A stretch of DNA of 64,000 nucleotides from Actinomycetota bacterium (GCA_016185305.1 JACPNV010000090.1:1-64000), one strand, 5' to 3'. Positions 16,530-25,118 are shown, counted from the stretch's first letter. Numbers and translations: made by a program. The notes: generated from the letters alone by a model not told the origin.

Positions 16530-17557
16530 GCAATCGGCCGACCCAGCAACCGGCGAGCCGCCGACAATACGAACAGGATGACGAAAACGGCGACGAGGAC
16601 CGGACTGCACACCGCGTCGATGACACCGAAACGACCGACCCGCCGCAACAGCACACCGGCTTGGAGCACGACGAGACCGTAGCCAAGCACACCGGGAAGG
16701 CCAGCACCGAGCAACACAACCGAGTTCAACATCGCCGCGATCCACACGCCGACGGCGAAGGTCCGTAGAGGCGCGGTGGCCGTGGCTCCAACAGAGAGGT
16801 TCTTGGCCCAACCCTCGATGAGGGAGACCGGGCCTTCGGGGTACATGCGGTACTCGATTCCCCCGCCACACCATGACTCCACCGCGACACCCCGCGAGTC
16901 GACATGCGCCGCGAAGGCGATATCCTCGGCGACCGAAGCCCGCACGGACTCGTGACCACCGACCGCGTCGTACACGCTCCGGCGCAACGCCATCGCCGGG
17001 CCGAACGCCATCGGGCGACGCCACACGCGCGACCGGGGATGGGGCCCGGTGCCGGCGCCGAGGACCGCCACGAGGTTCGGGACCGCGGACGCGTGCTCAT
17101 AGGGACGTCGGGCCCGATGCCATGGTTGCACCGATGCCAAGATCGGCCCGGCCGCCGCTCGAGCCGCCAGCTCGCCCACGAACCATGGTGCCGGATCGGT
17201 GTCGGCGTCGAGGAAAACGAGCACATCACCCGACGCGGCGTGTGCCCCGCAATGACACGCCCAAGCCTTGCCGGTCCAGCCGTCGGGAGGGTCCGCCGTG
17301 ATGACGATCGCCCCGGCGGCACGAGCCAGGTCGGCCGTTCCGTCGGTCGACGAATCGTCGACGACGATCAACTCGAAGTCGGTCGTAGCGCGGGCTAGCG
17401 ACTCGAGCAGGCGTGGCAACCGGACCGCCTCGTTCCGGGCGGGGACGACCACCGAGACCGAGGTCACTCGCGGCGCGGTCGACGGCCCGAACCGGCGAAC
17501 GCCGACACATAGGCACCATCCGAGCAACCATCCCGCGATCAGGACGACGGCGGTCAT
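16493..17557 (-). CDS. CrtQ-like carotenoid glycosyltransferase (GT2)
   Basis: The 354-residue membrane-bound GT2 has an N-terminal helix (VVLIAGWLLGWCLCVG), a core with VSVVVPARNEAVRLPRLLES and LIVVDDSSTDGT, and the PDGWTGKAWACHCGA signature of 4,4'-diaponeurosporenoate glycosyltransferases (CrtQ). The metal site is VFLDADTDP. Two or three C-terminal membrane helices follow (about residues 265-335). The start ATG overlaps the stop of a 63-codon ORF as ATGA, and the next gene (CrtO-like) overlaps its end. The CrtQ/CrtO order is that of glycosylation followed by acylation. No crtB, crtI or lycopene cyclase gene is in the window. Confidence 0.82.
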   Translation of the reverse strand: MTAVVLIAGWLLGWCLCVGVRRFGPSTAPRVTSVSVVVPARNEAVRLPRLLESLARATTDFELIVVDDSSTDGTADLARAAGAIVITADPPDGWTGKAWACHCGAHAASGDVLVFLDADTDPAPWFVGELAARAAAGPILASVQPWHRARRPYEHASAVPNLVAVLGAGTGPHPRSRVWRRPMAFGPAMALRRSVYDAVGGHESVRASVAEDIAFAAHVDSRGVAVESWCGGGIEYRMYPEGPVSLIEGWAKNLSVGATATAPLRTFAVGVWIAAMLNSVVLLGAGLPGVLGYGLVVLQAGVLLRRVGRFGVIDAVCSPVLVAVFVILFVLSAARRLLGRPIAWRGRVVPSRSS

Positions 17558-17745
17558 GCCGAGCGCACCACCTTCGGGAAAAGCGGCCTGCGCCTCACAC
17601 CCGTGTGACCGCCCCGTCGGCTCTCGCTTCGCCCGCTCTCGCCGCGTAGGAAGAGCCAAGCGCACCAGATCGGGGGCGGCAACAGAACCAAGGCCTGAGG
17701 AATGACTCCCTCCACTCGACATGCACCGCGTCTCTGGATACTCAT
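17554..17745 (-). CDS. Small 63-residue ORF coupled on both sides in carotenoid operon
   Basis: I do not recognise this protein. It starts at an ATG that overlaps the regulator's stop (ATGA) and ends at a TGA that overlaps the CrtQ-like start (ATGA). It has a basic N-terminus, a short hydrophobic stretch (VIPQALVLLPPPIWCAWLFL, about residues 14-33) with a triple proline, and a basic Arg/Gly-rich tail. It could be a single-pass membrane peptide. It might only serve to carry ribosomes from the regulator to the glycosyltransferase. The double overlap is the main evidence that it is translated. Confidence 0.5.
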   Translation of the reverse strand: MSIQRRGACRVEGVIPQALVLLPPPIWCAWLFLRGESGRSESRRGGHTGVRRRPLFPKVVRSA

Positions 17746-18620
17746 GACGACACCCGCGACGACCGACCGCTGGGGACGTTGGACGAGAGTGACTCGAAGA
17801 TGTCGAGGGCTTCGCTCGCGGACGGTGAGACATAGTCGGCACCGAGGCGGAGCCCGTACCCCTGGTCGCGTATCGCCGCCCCGCCGAGCACGACGGGAGC
17901 AGCGGTGGCCTCCCGGACCGCCGCGATCGCCCCCCGGACCGCCTTCGGGCGCGCCGTGGTCGCACACACCCCGACGGCGACCAGGCGGTCGAGCGCTTTC
18001 ACCGATGCACCGAACGACAGCGCCGGAACGTCCCCTCCGAGGTCGACGACCTCGAAACGACGCCCGCGCAACGGATCAGCCAACAACGTGACCGGAAGCG
18101 AGTGTCGATCTCCGGCTGCGACGCCGAGAAGAATGGTGCCCCGCTTCCGACCGCGAGCCACGAACAGCGGGCCCAACCGACCGATCACCCGCACCATCAC
18201 CGCCGTCGCACGATGCTCAGCGCCGACATCGAGCTCACCTGCGGCCCATGCCTCGCCGATCGCTTCCATGGCCGGAGTCAGCACGCGCAAGTAGAGTGGC
18301 TCGGGCTCGGTTCCGGCAGTCAGCAGGTCTTCGATCTGGCGCCACACCGCCGCCTCGTCCCCGCGAAGAAGACTCGCTCGCAACCGTTCGATGCGGCCAG
18401 GATGCGGAGTGGTGGCTGGTGTCGACGCGCCCGTACCGGATCGGCGAGGCCGGTCGGCATGGACGAGCGCCTGCTGGCTGGCTGGATTATCCACCAGCCA
18501 GCGTCCGCCTTCGCGCCAAGCGACGAGGCGCCCCGTCCGCACGTACCGGTACGCCGTCATGTAGTGAACACCGAGCTGGTCCGCCGCTTCCTGCAACCCG
18601 ACTGGACTCTGCTTCGTCAT
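17742..18620 (-). CDS. CarH-like B12-dependent transcriptional regulator
   Basis: The 292-residue protein has an N-terminal excisionase-type winged HTH (LQEAADQLGVHYMTAYRYVR, then GGRWLVDNP), a helical B12-binding_2 domain (residues ~75-160) and a Rossmann-like B12-binding domain (~165-285). It carries the CarH photoreceptor motif W-x9-EH (Trp125, Glu135, His136). His173 in AAGDRHSLP would be the lower axial cobalt ligand. In T. thermophilus CarH the residue after the Trp is a His that ligates cobalt after photolysis; here it is Ala126. Known homologues repress carotenoid genes in the dark. It heads the carotenoid operon, so autoregulation is likely. Start ATG 18620; GTG 18626 is possible. 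Confidence 0.82.
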   Translation of the reverse strand: MTKQSPVGLQEAADQLGVHYMTAYRYVRTGRLVAWREGGRWLVDNPASQQALVHADRPRRSGTGASTPATTPHPGRIERLRASLLRGDEAAVWRQIEDLLTAGTEPEPLYLRVLTPAMEAIGEAWAAGELDVGAEHRATAVMVRVIGRLGPLFVARGRKRGTILLGVAAGDRHSLPVTLLADPLRGRRFEVVDLGGDVPALSFGASVKALDRLVAVGVCATTARPKAVRGAIAAVREATAAPVVLGGAAIRDQGYGLRLGADYVSPSASEALDIFESLSSNVPSGRSSRVSS

Positions 18621-18642
18621 TCGCACCGCCAGACCTTGACCG

Positions 18643-18656
18643 TAACCAGTTGGTTA
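18643..18656. promoter_or_regulatory. Palindrome TAACCA-GT-TGGTTA, candidate operator
   Basis: A perfect 6-bp inverted repeat with a 2-nt spacer lies 22 nt upstream of the CarH-like start in an AT-richer patch. It is well placed for a repressor site, but the real operator could be different. Confidence 0.4.
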
Positions 18657-18779
18657 ATTTAGCACTCAACTGCCAGCACGTGCACCGAGTCACACCTTGT
18701 GTCAGTTACTCGACCTCCGGCCCCTCGGCAACGACCTCCTCGTCGCCCCGTGCGCCGCCCCGGGCGGTACCCGCGCGCT

Positions 18780-19514
18780 CTAGGCCGCCAGAACACCGTC
18801 GGTAATGTGCACGACTCGATCGGCGTAGTGCGTCATCCGCTCGTCGTGAGTCACGATGACAGCGGCCGTGCCTCGCGCTTTCATCTCGTGCCGGATGAGC
18901 TCCATCACCTTCTCACCCAGCTGGGTGTCGAGCGCAGACGTCGGCTCGTCAAACAGGACCAGGGAAGGCTCGTTCATCAAGGCTCGCCCGATGGCGACGC
19001 GCTGACGCTGCCCGCCCGACAGCTGGCTCGGCAGGTTGCTGGCGCGATCGGCCAGACCCAACTCGTCGAGGAGCTGATCAGCCCGTGCCCTAGCGGCAGA
19101 ACGGTTTCGTGACCCCAGCTCGTCGATCACCAGCAGGTTCTCGCGGGCAGTCAGGAACGGCACCAGGTTGACCGCCTGGAAGACGAAGCCCACCGACTCG
19201 CGCCGCACGCGGCTGAGCTCGCTCTCGCCGAACTCGGTGATGTCCTGCTCGCCGACCACAACCCGACCCGCGGTGGGAGACAGGATCGCGCCAGCGATGG
19301 AGCACAGCGTCGTCTTGCCTGAACCCGAGGGTCCGACGAGCGCGACGATCTCGTCCGCACCCACCCTGAGGTCGGCGTGGTGGAGCGCGACGACATCGTC
19401 GTCGCCGAGGCGGTAGACCTTGCGGACGGCTTCCAATCGCAGCGCCGTATGGGAGTCGGCCGCTGTCCCCTGGTCGTCAGGGGTGTGGGGTGTGTCGCGT
19501 CTGCCGTGGTTCAT
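18780..19514 (-). CDS. ABC transporter ATPase (MacB/LolD type)
   Basis: The 244-residue ATPase follows a short hydrophilic N-terminus. Motifs are Walker A ALVGPSGSGKTTL, Q-loop FVFQAVNLVPFLTARENL, signature LSGGQRQRVAIGRAL, Walker B LVLFDEPTSALD, and H-loop IVTHDERM. The LVPFLTARENL segment is typical of MacB/LolD-type exporters that work with FtsX-like permeases. The start ATG 19514 overlaps the stop of the second permease gene (ATGA), which excludes the longer frame. It would assemble with the two permeases encoded just upstream. The substrate is unknown; extraction of a lipid, lipoprotein or glycolipid is typical. Confidence 0.9.
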   Translation of the reverse strand: MNHGRRDTPHTPDDQGTAADSHTALRLEAVRKVYRLGDDDVVALHHADLRVGADEIVALVGPSGSGKTTLCSIAGAILSPTAGRVVVGEQDITEFGESELSRVRRESVGFVFQAVNLVPFLTARENLLVIDELGSRNRSAARARADQLLDELGLADRASNLPSQLSGGQRQRVAIGRALMNEPSLVLFDEPTSALDTQLGEKVMELIRHEMKARGTAAVIVTHDERMTHYADRVVHITDGVLAA

Positions 19515-20626
19515 GATGCGGTTCCAATCGCCGATGCTGGATCTATGCGAAGCACCCGCCGCAACGAGAACGAACAACCGAGGATGGCGGCGAGCACCAG
19601 CAGCGCGACGGTGCCAAGGACGCGCGCCGGACTGAGCGAGAACGGGATGGAGCCAGCCGGAACGGTCAGCGCGGCAACCAGTGCCAGCAGGGCACCGATG
19701 GCGCTCGCGAGGAGCGAGACCACGATCGCCTGAGTGACCACCCCGCCGAACAATGTGCGCGACCGCGCGCCGATTGCCTTCAGCACACCGTAGAGCGCGG
19801 TGCGCTCGACGATCAGCAGCGCGAAGAACAGCGCAACCACCACGATCGCCACGCCGACGGTCGCGCCGATGATCTGGTTGAAGGTCGACCGCTGTTGCTC
19901 GACACCTGGCTGCGCGTCGGCCGCAGCGGCGGTCGTGCGTGATGACGTCGAGCCCCGCGTCGCATCGTCGATGCGTCGAGCCAGTTCGGCGGCGCGGACC
20001 GAACCATCACCCCTCACGACGAAGGCCTGGAAAACGTCGACCGCGGACGCGGCGTCGGGACGGTTGGCCGCCTGGACGACGCGCCAGGTCTCGGGTGACG
20101 CCCACAACGTGCCCTGGCCGCCATACCGCAGCCCGTCGACGAACCCGGCGATGGTGATCGGCGTGCGTGCCGGCCCGAGGAGGATCGTCCCTCCCGCGGC
20201 GACGCCTTTCGCACGGAGCGACGTGTCGGCATAGGCCTTCGCGCGGTCCGGCGGAACGCCCAACCCGGCGGGGGGCAGCTCGTAACCGAACAACGCGACG
20301 TCGACGAGGTCTCGCTCGCTTCGGCCGGGCACTCGCGCCCCGACCTGGGTCACCCCGAGCCCTCCGACCCGCTCCACCCCCGGGACGCCGGCGATCTCGG
20401 ATCTGACGGCACCGCCCACCCGACTGCTCGGGAGCGAGCTCTGGCTAGTGGACGAAAAGGTGATGACGTCGCCGGTCTGGCCCGAGATCGCGCTCGTGGC
20501 ACTCCCGATGAGACCGTCGAGGAGTCCACCGAGGAACAGCAGGAGCAGCGCGATGAGCGTAAGGATGGCCGTCGCCGTGACGAAGCGGCCCGGCCGCCGG
20601 CGCATCTCCTGCAGGGCGAGCCTCAT
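19511..20626 (-). CDS. FtsX/MacB-like ABC permease (second of pair)
   Basis: The 371-residue permease has the FtsX-type topology: one N-terminal helix (ATAILTLIALLLLFLGGLLDG), a ~200-residue extracytoplasmic domain, then three C-terminal helices (residues ~250-360) ending in the family's SLRRVLRIDPASAIG motif. It starts at ATG 20626, overlapping the first permease stop by ATGA, and ends overlapping the ATPase start by ATGA. All three genes are therefore translationally linked. It is related to, but clearly diverged from, the first permease, suggesting a heterodimeric membrane core. Confidence 0.88.
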   Translation of the reverse strand: MRLALQEMRRRPGRFVTATAILTLIALLLLFLGGLLDGLIGSATSAISGQTGDVITFSSTSQSSLPSSRVGGAVRSEIAGVPGVERVGGLGVTQVGARVPGRSERDLVDVALFGYELPPAGLGVPPDRAKAYADTSLRAKGVAAGGTILLGPARTPITIAGFVDGLRYGGQGTLWASPETWRVVQAANRPDAASAVDVFQAFVVRGDGSVRAAELARRIDDATRGSTSSRTTAAAADAQPGVEQQRSTFNQIIGATVGVAIVVVALFFALLIVERTALYGVLKAIGARSRTLFGGVVTQAIVVSLLASAIGALLALVAALTVPAGSIPFSLSPARVLGTVALLVLAAILGCSFSLRRVLRIDPASAIGTAS

Positions 20627-21747
20627 CGAGCGACCCCCGCGCCGGTGGTCGCACCGACGGGATCGATTGCAAGCACGCGCCGGACCGAAAGAAGTGCGCT
20701 CAGTAGACCGAGCGACAGCAAGAGGACCGACCAGAACAGGACTGCTCCCGCCTGGAAGTGGAACACGAGCCCGCCAAGTCGTTGCGAGGCCAACGGCGCG
20801 TAGAGCAGCGTCCCGAGCGCGATACCGCCGAGCATCACGAGGGCGACCTGGACGAGCAATGCCGTCGCCAACCGACACCGAGGCGCGCCAACCGCCCGCA
20901 GCAATGTGAGCGCGTTCGCCTTCTGGAAGGTGATGATGAGGAAGAACAGCCCGGTGACGAACGGCACGACCAGCGCGTAGAGCAACAAGATGATCTGGAA
21001 CGACTGCCGGACCTGAAACACCCCGGGCGTGGCGGCGGCGGCATCCGTGGCCGTCAGCGCGTCAGCGTCGGCGTTTGCGGCGTTGATCCGCGAGGCGAGC
21101 TCACTCGGAGCGAAACCCGCCGCGGGTCCCACACCAATGGCACTCGATAACGGCCGGTCGGTCGCCGACGGGTTGAACGCGCGAACCGCTTCGGTGAGCG
21201 TGTCATATGAGCCGTACAGCGTGGGCGTGACCAACAGCTGGGCATCGGGCGCCAGGCCGACCACTTCCAACTCACGACCGCCGGGCTCGATGCGGACCTT
21301 CTGTCCGATGTCGAAGCCGTCGCCCCGGTTGGCGTCGGACGCGACGACCTCATCGGTGGCGGCGGGCAGCCTCCCCGCCGTCAGTCGCCCGGGCGATCCC
21401 AGCCCCTCCACCTCGTAGCCGATCAGCGCCACCTGGGTGAGCTTGCCGCCGGCGCGGGCCGGGAGGTTTCGGACGCCGATCTGTCCGGCGCGGCCGACGC
21501 CGTCGACCCGACGAATGGAGGCTTCCAGCGGCGGGGTCACCACGCTCCCCTGGAAGTTCCGTCGGCCATCCACGCTGAACACGAGCACCGGCGCGGACTG
21601 ACTGCGAACCGCTCCGACGAAAGCGTCGAGCAGCCCGGACTGCAGCGTCTGCTGGAACAAGATCAAAAAGACGAGGAGACCGATCGCGGCCATCAACAGC
21701 CCGTAGCGGACCTTGGCGCGCATCATCTCTCGGGTGGCGAGGTACAT
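20623..21747 (-). CDS. FtsX/MacB-like ABC permease (first of pair)
   Basis: The 374-residue permease has the same layout as its partner: N-terminal helix GLLMAAIGLLVFLILFQQTL, an extracytoplasmic domain of about 210 residues, and three C-terminal helices (from IILLLYALVVPFVTGLFFLI), closing with VRRVLAIDPVGATTG. It is the first gene of the three-gene exporter operon. The ATG at 21747 is the first start after an in-frame stop about 80 nt upstream, so the 17-bp hairpin at 21787-21825 lies in the untranslated leader. The operon lies between the carotenoid operon and a sulfotransferase. Confidence 0.88.
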   Translation of the reverse strand: MYLATREMMRAKVRYGLLMAAIGLLVFLILFQQTLQSGLLDAFVGAVRSQSAPVLVFSVDGRRNFQGSVVTPPLEASIRRVDGVGRAGQIGVRNLPARAGGKLTQVALIGYEVEGLGSPGRLTAGRLPAATDEVVASDANRGDGFDIGQKVRIEPGGRELEVVGLAPDAQLLVTPTLYGSYDTLTEAVRAFNPSATDRPLSSAIGVGPAAGFAPSELASRINAANADADALTATDAAAATPGVFQVRQSFQIILLLYALVVPFVTGLFFLIITFQKANALTLLRAVGAPRCRLATALLVQVALVMLGGIALGTLLYAPLASQRLGGLVFHFQAGAVLFWSVLLLSLGLLSALLSVRRVLAIDPVGATTGAGVAR

Positions 21748-21786
21748 CGTGTCTTGGGTCAGGTAGTTCTTGGGGTCGAACGGCGG

Positions 21787-21825
21787 CCTCGGGGGCCGAC
21801 GGGCGGGACCCGTCGGCCCCCGAGG
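21787..21825. promoter_or_regulatory. Perfect 17-bp stem-loop in exporter leader
   Basis: CCTCGGGGGCCGACGGG pairs with CCCGTCGGCCCCCGAGG around a 5-nt loop. It ends 40 nt upstream of the first permease start. No U-tract follows on either strand, so it is not a classical terminator. An attenuator, a protein-binding site, or an mRNA-stability element are possible. Confidence 0.6.
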
Positions 21826-22232
21826 TCAGGGCAGCGCCGAGGGGAGGCGTGCAGGCGGCGGCGAACACGAGCCGGGCGACGGCACTCGGGTGGCGGGCTC
21901 GGCGGGGCGCCGAACCGCTCCCCCCACAGTGAGCTCCACCCTATCTTCATGCGCCTTTTTTAGTGCTAATTAGCGGGTCGAGGCAAAAACGCCTCCACGA
22001 CGGCTTCGTCGGCCGACGATCCCGACACTGCGCATCGGATCTTGCGCCAGGCTCGGCGCGGGGCACGTCGGGGTCTTCTCCGCCAGGTGATGACGGTCGT
22101 CCCGATCCGTTGACCCTCGACGGCCGGCGGGCCGGATTCGACTGGGCGTACTCGGTCCGGCAACTCGAGGTGTCCGACACGGCAGTGTTCGATCAGCCCC
22201 GCTGCGTCCTGCCTGGTTCGAAGGAGGCATCT

Positions 22233-22340
22233 GTGACCATCTCGGATCTGGGCCGACCCGAACGGGTTGCGCTCGTCGTGAACCGGCCGATCGTCACCCG
22301 GGAGCCATCCAAGGCCCCTGGTCGATTCGCGCCGAGGTGA
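22233..22340 (+). CDS. Possible 35-residue ORF with strong ribosome site
   Basis: AAGGAGG lies 5 nt before a GTG that opens a 35-codon frame (VTISDLGRPERVALVVNRPI and onward). The ribosome site is among the strongest in the window, which argues for translation. The product is short, basic and unrecognised, and no promoter is obvious. Confidence 0.35.
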   Translation: MTISDLGRPERVALVVNRPIVTREPSKAPGRFAPR

Positions 22341-22501
22341 GCACCCGCGTCGTCGCAACACAACTGCAGATCCCGACTCGCTGCATGACCCGAAGACTTG
22401 CCCAGCGTTTCACAACCCGGTCTCAATCAAGCACGGTTACCAGATGTCTGGGGAGCTGCGTCCCCACGCACGCTCCGGGCGCTGCCCATCGCCGGGACGC
22501 C

Positions 22502-23377
22502 TCAGCGGTCGAACTCCGGCCACAGCGCGAGGTCGAGCTCGGGGCACATGGCCACGAGGCGTTTGACCTCGTCCGCGAAGAGCTCGGCCATCGCGGCCCG
22601 CTCGTCGGGCCCGGGTCGATCGATGAGGTAATCACGATCGTTGACGCGGCGGCGCTCGTCGACAAGCGGCACCGGTTCGAGACCGAGGAACTCGCAGGTC
22701 TTGTGCATCTCGGCATGCGGATCGAGCCGGCACCGCTCGTACTGCAACACCAGCACACGGCTCCGCGGGAAGTGGTGCAGCATCGCCTCGAAGTCATCGG
22801 CGACGAACGACGCCTTGACCGCCTCGGGGAACAGCGAGTACCGCCACAGAAAGCTCGCCCGCTCGCCCTTCACCTGCAGCAAGGTGCTGCGGTGGGCGAC
22901 ATGGTTCAGGGCCGAGACGGTGCGATCGATGGGGTTGCGCAGCAACAGCAGCGGGCGAGTGTCGGGCGCGGCCGCCGCCAGCCGCTCGATGGCCAGCGGG
23001 TAGCCGAGGTAGTTCCCGGACCACTCGCCACAAAGGCAGTCGGCCGGGGCGGCGAAGCCCTCGCGGTAGAGCCCGGTGCGCCCCGAAACGTCGCGGAAGT
23101 GCGGCACGGTGAAGAACTGGGGTTCCTTCTTGCCGAAGCGGTTGAGCCGGACCTTCGGGTGAGAGAGGAGGAGCGAATACCACCATGTCGTCCCGGCCTT
23201 CGGCGTGCCCACGCCGACGAAGTCGGGCTGGCGCGGCACCCATTCCGCGGGGACGTCGGCCAGATCGTCCTCGGTGAACTCGCGTGCCATCCACGAAGGG
23301 AAGTGATCCTGCTGGACACGCGCGACGCGCTTCGCTCGGCGATAGACCTTCGAGGCAACCGTGGTCGTCCGTGCCAC
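22502..23377 (-). CDS. Sulfotransferase (Sulfotransfer_1-like)
   Basis: The 291-residue enzyme has the PAPS loop FVGVGTPKAGTTWWYSLLLS at about residues 52-71 and the 3'-phosphate motif PLLLLRNPIDRTVSALNH. The TPKAGTTWW form is close to glycan-type enzymes such as heparan-sulfate sulfotransferases. VLVLQYERCRLDP and the C-terminal RRRVNDRDYL complete the fold. The GTG at 23377 is favoured because TACCAT lies exactly 6 nt upstream. It is divergent from the large membrane protein at 23526. It is the fifth sulfotransferase of the locus and not closely similar to the others. Confidence 0.87.
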   Translation of the reverse strand: MARTTTVASKVYRRAKRVARVQQDHFPSWMAREFTEDDLADVPAEWVPRQPDFVGVGTPKAGTTWWYSLLLSHPKVRLNRFGKKEPQFFTVPHFRDVSGRTGLYREGFAAPADCLCGEWSGNYLGYPLAIERLAAAAPDTRPLLLLRNPIDRTVSALNHVAHRSTLLQVKGERASFLWRYSLFPEAVKASFVADDFEAMLHHFPRSRVLVLQYERCRLDPHAEMHKTCEFLGLEPVPLVDERRRVNDRDYLIDRPGPDERAAMAELFADEVKRLVAMCPELDLALWPEFDR

Positions 23378-23383
23378 CCCGCC

Positions 23384-23389
23384 ATGGTA
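23384..23389 (-). promoter_or_regulatory. -10 hexamer TACCAT of leaderless sulfotransferase
   Basis: On the minus strand TACCAT lies 6 nt before the GTG at 23377 and decides that start. Confidence 0.5.
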
Positions 23390-23525
23390 GGCCGTGTCGA
23401 TCGAGTGCTCGGAACGCACCAGCCGGCTCGTGCCTGGGTCGCCATGGCGCGCCGGGTAAGCTGGCGACCTTGCGCACTGGGGCACGCGCCGCGAACATGC
23501 CAGTCCTGAGACGGCGGATGCCACG

Positions 23526-25118
23526 ATGACCACCTCCGACGAGATCCAGCGGACCCTTCGCCCCGGCCCACGCGCATCTGCCCCCCGGGCGCCCCTTCCG
23601 GGCCGGAGCGCTAGCCGCCGGCCCGGCCGTGTGCGCACCCGCTCGTACGGAGCGCTGTCGATGATCGCGCTAATCGTCGTCGTGGGACTGTTCGTCGTCA
23701 GCCTGCCCCGAATCGGTGTGCTGGCCCTGGTGTTCGGCCCGCTGTGCGCCAGCATCGGCTACCTCATCATCCGGCGACAGTCGGAAGGGGCCCCGTTCGA
23801 TCTGGCCAACATCATGCTGGCGGGGCTCGCGTTGCGCTTCCTCGGTGCCTACTTCCGGTTCGTCCTCGCCGCCGACTCCCGCCTGTACCACAACATCGGG
23901 CTGCAGCTCGCGGCCAGCATGCGCCAGCTCAACTTCGCGGTCAGCAGCGGCCGGCAGGTGCCCGGAACCGGTTCGCTCGACTACATCTCCGGGCTCACGG
24001 GCGTTCTCACCTTCGACGACTACTTCGGGCAGATGCTCGTGTTCACGATGCTGGCCTTCGCCGGTGCCTGCATGTTCTACAAGGCCTTCTGCGTCGGCTT
24101 CCCCGACGGCGACCACAAGCGCTACGCGCTGTTGGTCTTCTTCCTCCCGACGCTCGTCTTCTGGCCGTCGAGCCTCGGCAAGGACGGTTGGATGCAGTTC
24201 GGCCTCGGGCTCGCGTCGTTGGGTGCCGCCCACATGTTCAGAACCCGTATGTGGCGCGGGATCCTCTACGTGTTGGTCGGGCTGGGCGCGATCGCTCTCA
24301 TCCGCCCCCATGTCGACCTGATGATCGTCTTCGGTCTCGCCGTCGCCGCCCTGGCTCGCGGGTCGGCCGGGTCGAAGGTGAAGATGGGTGGTCGCATCGC
24401 CGCCGTGCTCATCCTCATCATCGGGGGCGGCTACCTCGCGAGCTGGACGAGCGACGTGTTGAAGGTGGACAACCTCGGTGCCGACACCATCGACGCCGCG
24501 TTGAACAACACCGAGGAACAAACGGGGGAAGGTGGCTCGCAGTTCACCGCGGCAAGGGTACGCACACCTCTCGACTACCCTTTGGCCTTCACCACCGTCA
24601 TGTTCCGCCCGTTCCCCGGCGAAGTCCGCGATCCCCTCGGCCTCCTCGCCTCCGCGGAGACGCTGTTCCTCCTGGGGCTGGCAGCAGCCTCGTGGCGCCG
24701 GCTGGCCCGGCTGCCGTCTCTCTTCGTGCACAACAACTACGTCGCGTACGCGACGGCGTACATGATCCTGTTCGTGTTCGCCTTCTCCGCGATCTCGAAC
24801 TTCGGCATCCTGTCGAGACAGCGAGCCCAGGTGCTTCCCCTTGCCCTCGTCGCGCTCGCCCTGCCGGTCGCGCCCCCGCGCGCCAAGGCCGACGCCGACG
24901 AGCCGCGCGAGCGGCGCTGGCACCGGCGCGCTCGACGCGACGGCAGCGACCCTTCCCCTCCAGCTCGCGACGACGCCCGCCACAGCCGAAAGCCCGCCCG
25001 CCGGCGAGACGCCAACCCGGCCGGCGAGACGCCGGTACCGGCCGGCGAGACGGCGCCAGCCGACGATCCTGCGGTCGCGCCGGTGCCGAAGCGCCGCAAC
25101 GCGCCGGCGCGCCGCTGA
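23526..25118 (+). CDS. Polytopic membrane protein, possible polysaccharide polymerase
   Basis: I do not recognise a named family. The 530-residue protein has a basic proline-rich N-terminus (~40 residues), about nine to ten membrane helices between residues 45 and 450, and a long charged tail rich in Arg, Pro and Ala with PAGETPVPAGETAPA repeats. Conserved-looking loops include RFVLAADSRLYHNIG, LPTLVFWPSSLGKDGW and FRPFPGEVRDP. EpsG/Wzy-like polymerases have this size and topology and FWPSSLGKD-like motifs. It neighbours a Wzc-like kinase and a sulfotransferase. A polymerase role is inference from context. Confidence 0.6.
   Translation: MTTSDEIQRTLRPGPRASAPRAPLPGRSASRRPGRVRTRSYGALSMIALIVVVGLFVVSLPRIGVLALVFGPLCASIGYLIIRRQSEGAPFDLANIMLAGLALRFLGAYFRFVLAADSRLYHNIGLQLAASMRQLNFAVSSGRQVPGTGSLDYISGLTGVLTFDDYFGQMLVFTMLAFAGACMFYKAFCVGFPDGDHKRYALLVFFLPTLVFWPSSLGKDGWMQFGLGLASLGAAHMFRTRMWRGILYVLVGLGAIALIRPHVDLMIVFGLAVAALARGSAGSKVKMGGRIAAVLILIIGGGYLASWTSDVLKVDNLGADTIDAALNNTEEQTGEGGSQFTAARVRTPLDYPLAFTTVMFRPFPGEVRDPLGLLASAETLFLLGLAAASWRRLARLPSLFVHNNYVAYATAYMILFVFAFSAISNFGILSRQRAQVLPLALVALALPVAPPRAKADADEPRERRWHRRARRDGSDPSPPARDDARHSRKPARRRDANPAGETPVPAGETAPADDPAVAPVPKRRNAPARR

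Larger units (their letters stand above)
21748..22501. other. Long intergenic stretch upstream of ABC exporter
   Basis: About 750 nt without a clear gene. It holds the perfect hairpin (21787-21825), an AT-rich patch near 21950-21975 (with TTTTTTAGTGCTAATTAGC) that is the best place for the exporter promoter, and a 35-codon ORF with a strong ribosome site (22233-22340). I see nothing else I can support. Confidence 0.6.

Noticed and set aside
21950-21975. TAGTGCTAATTAGC as a second CIRCE element
   Set aside because: Only one half resembles the GAGTGCTAA arm; no matching TTAGCACTC at 9-nt spacing.
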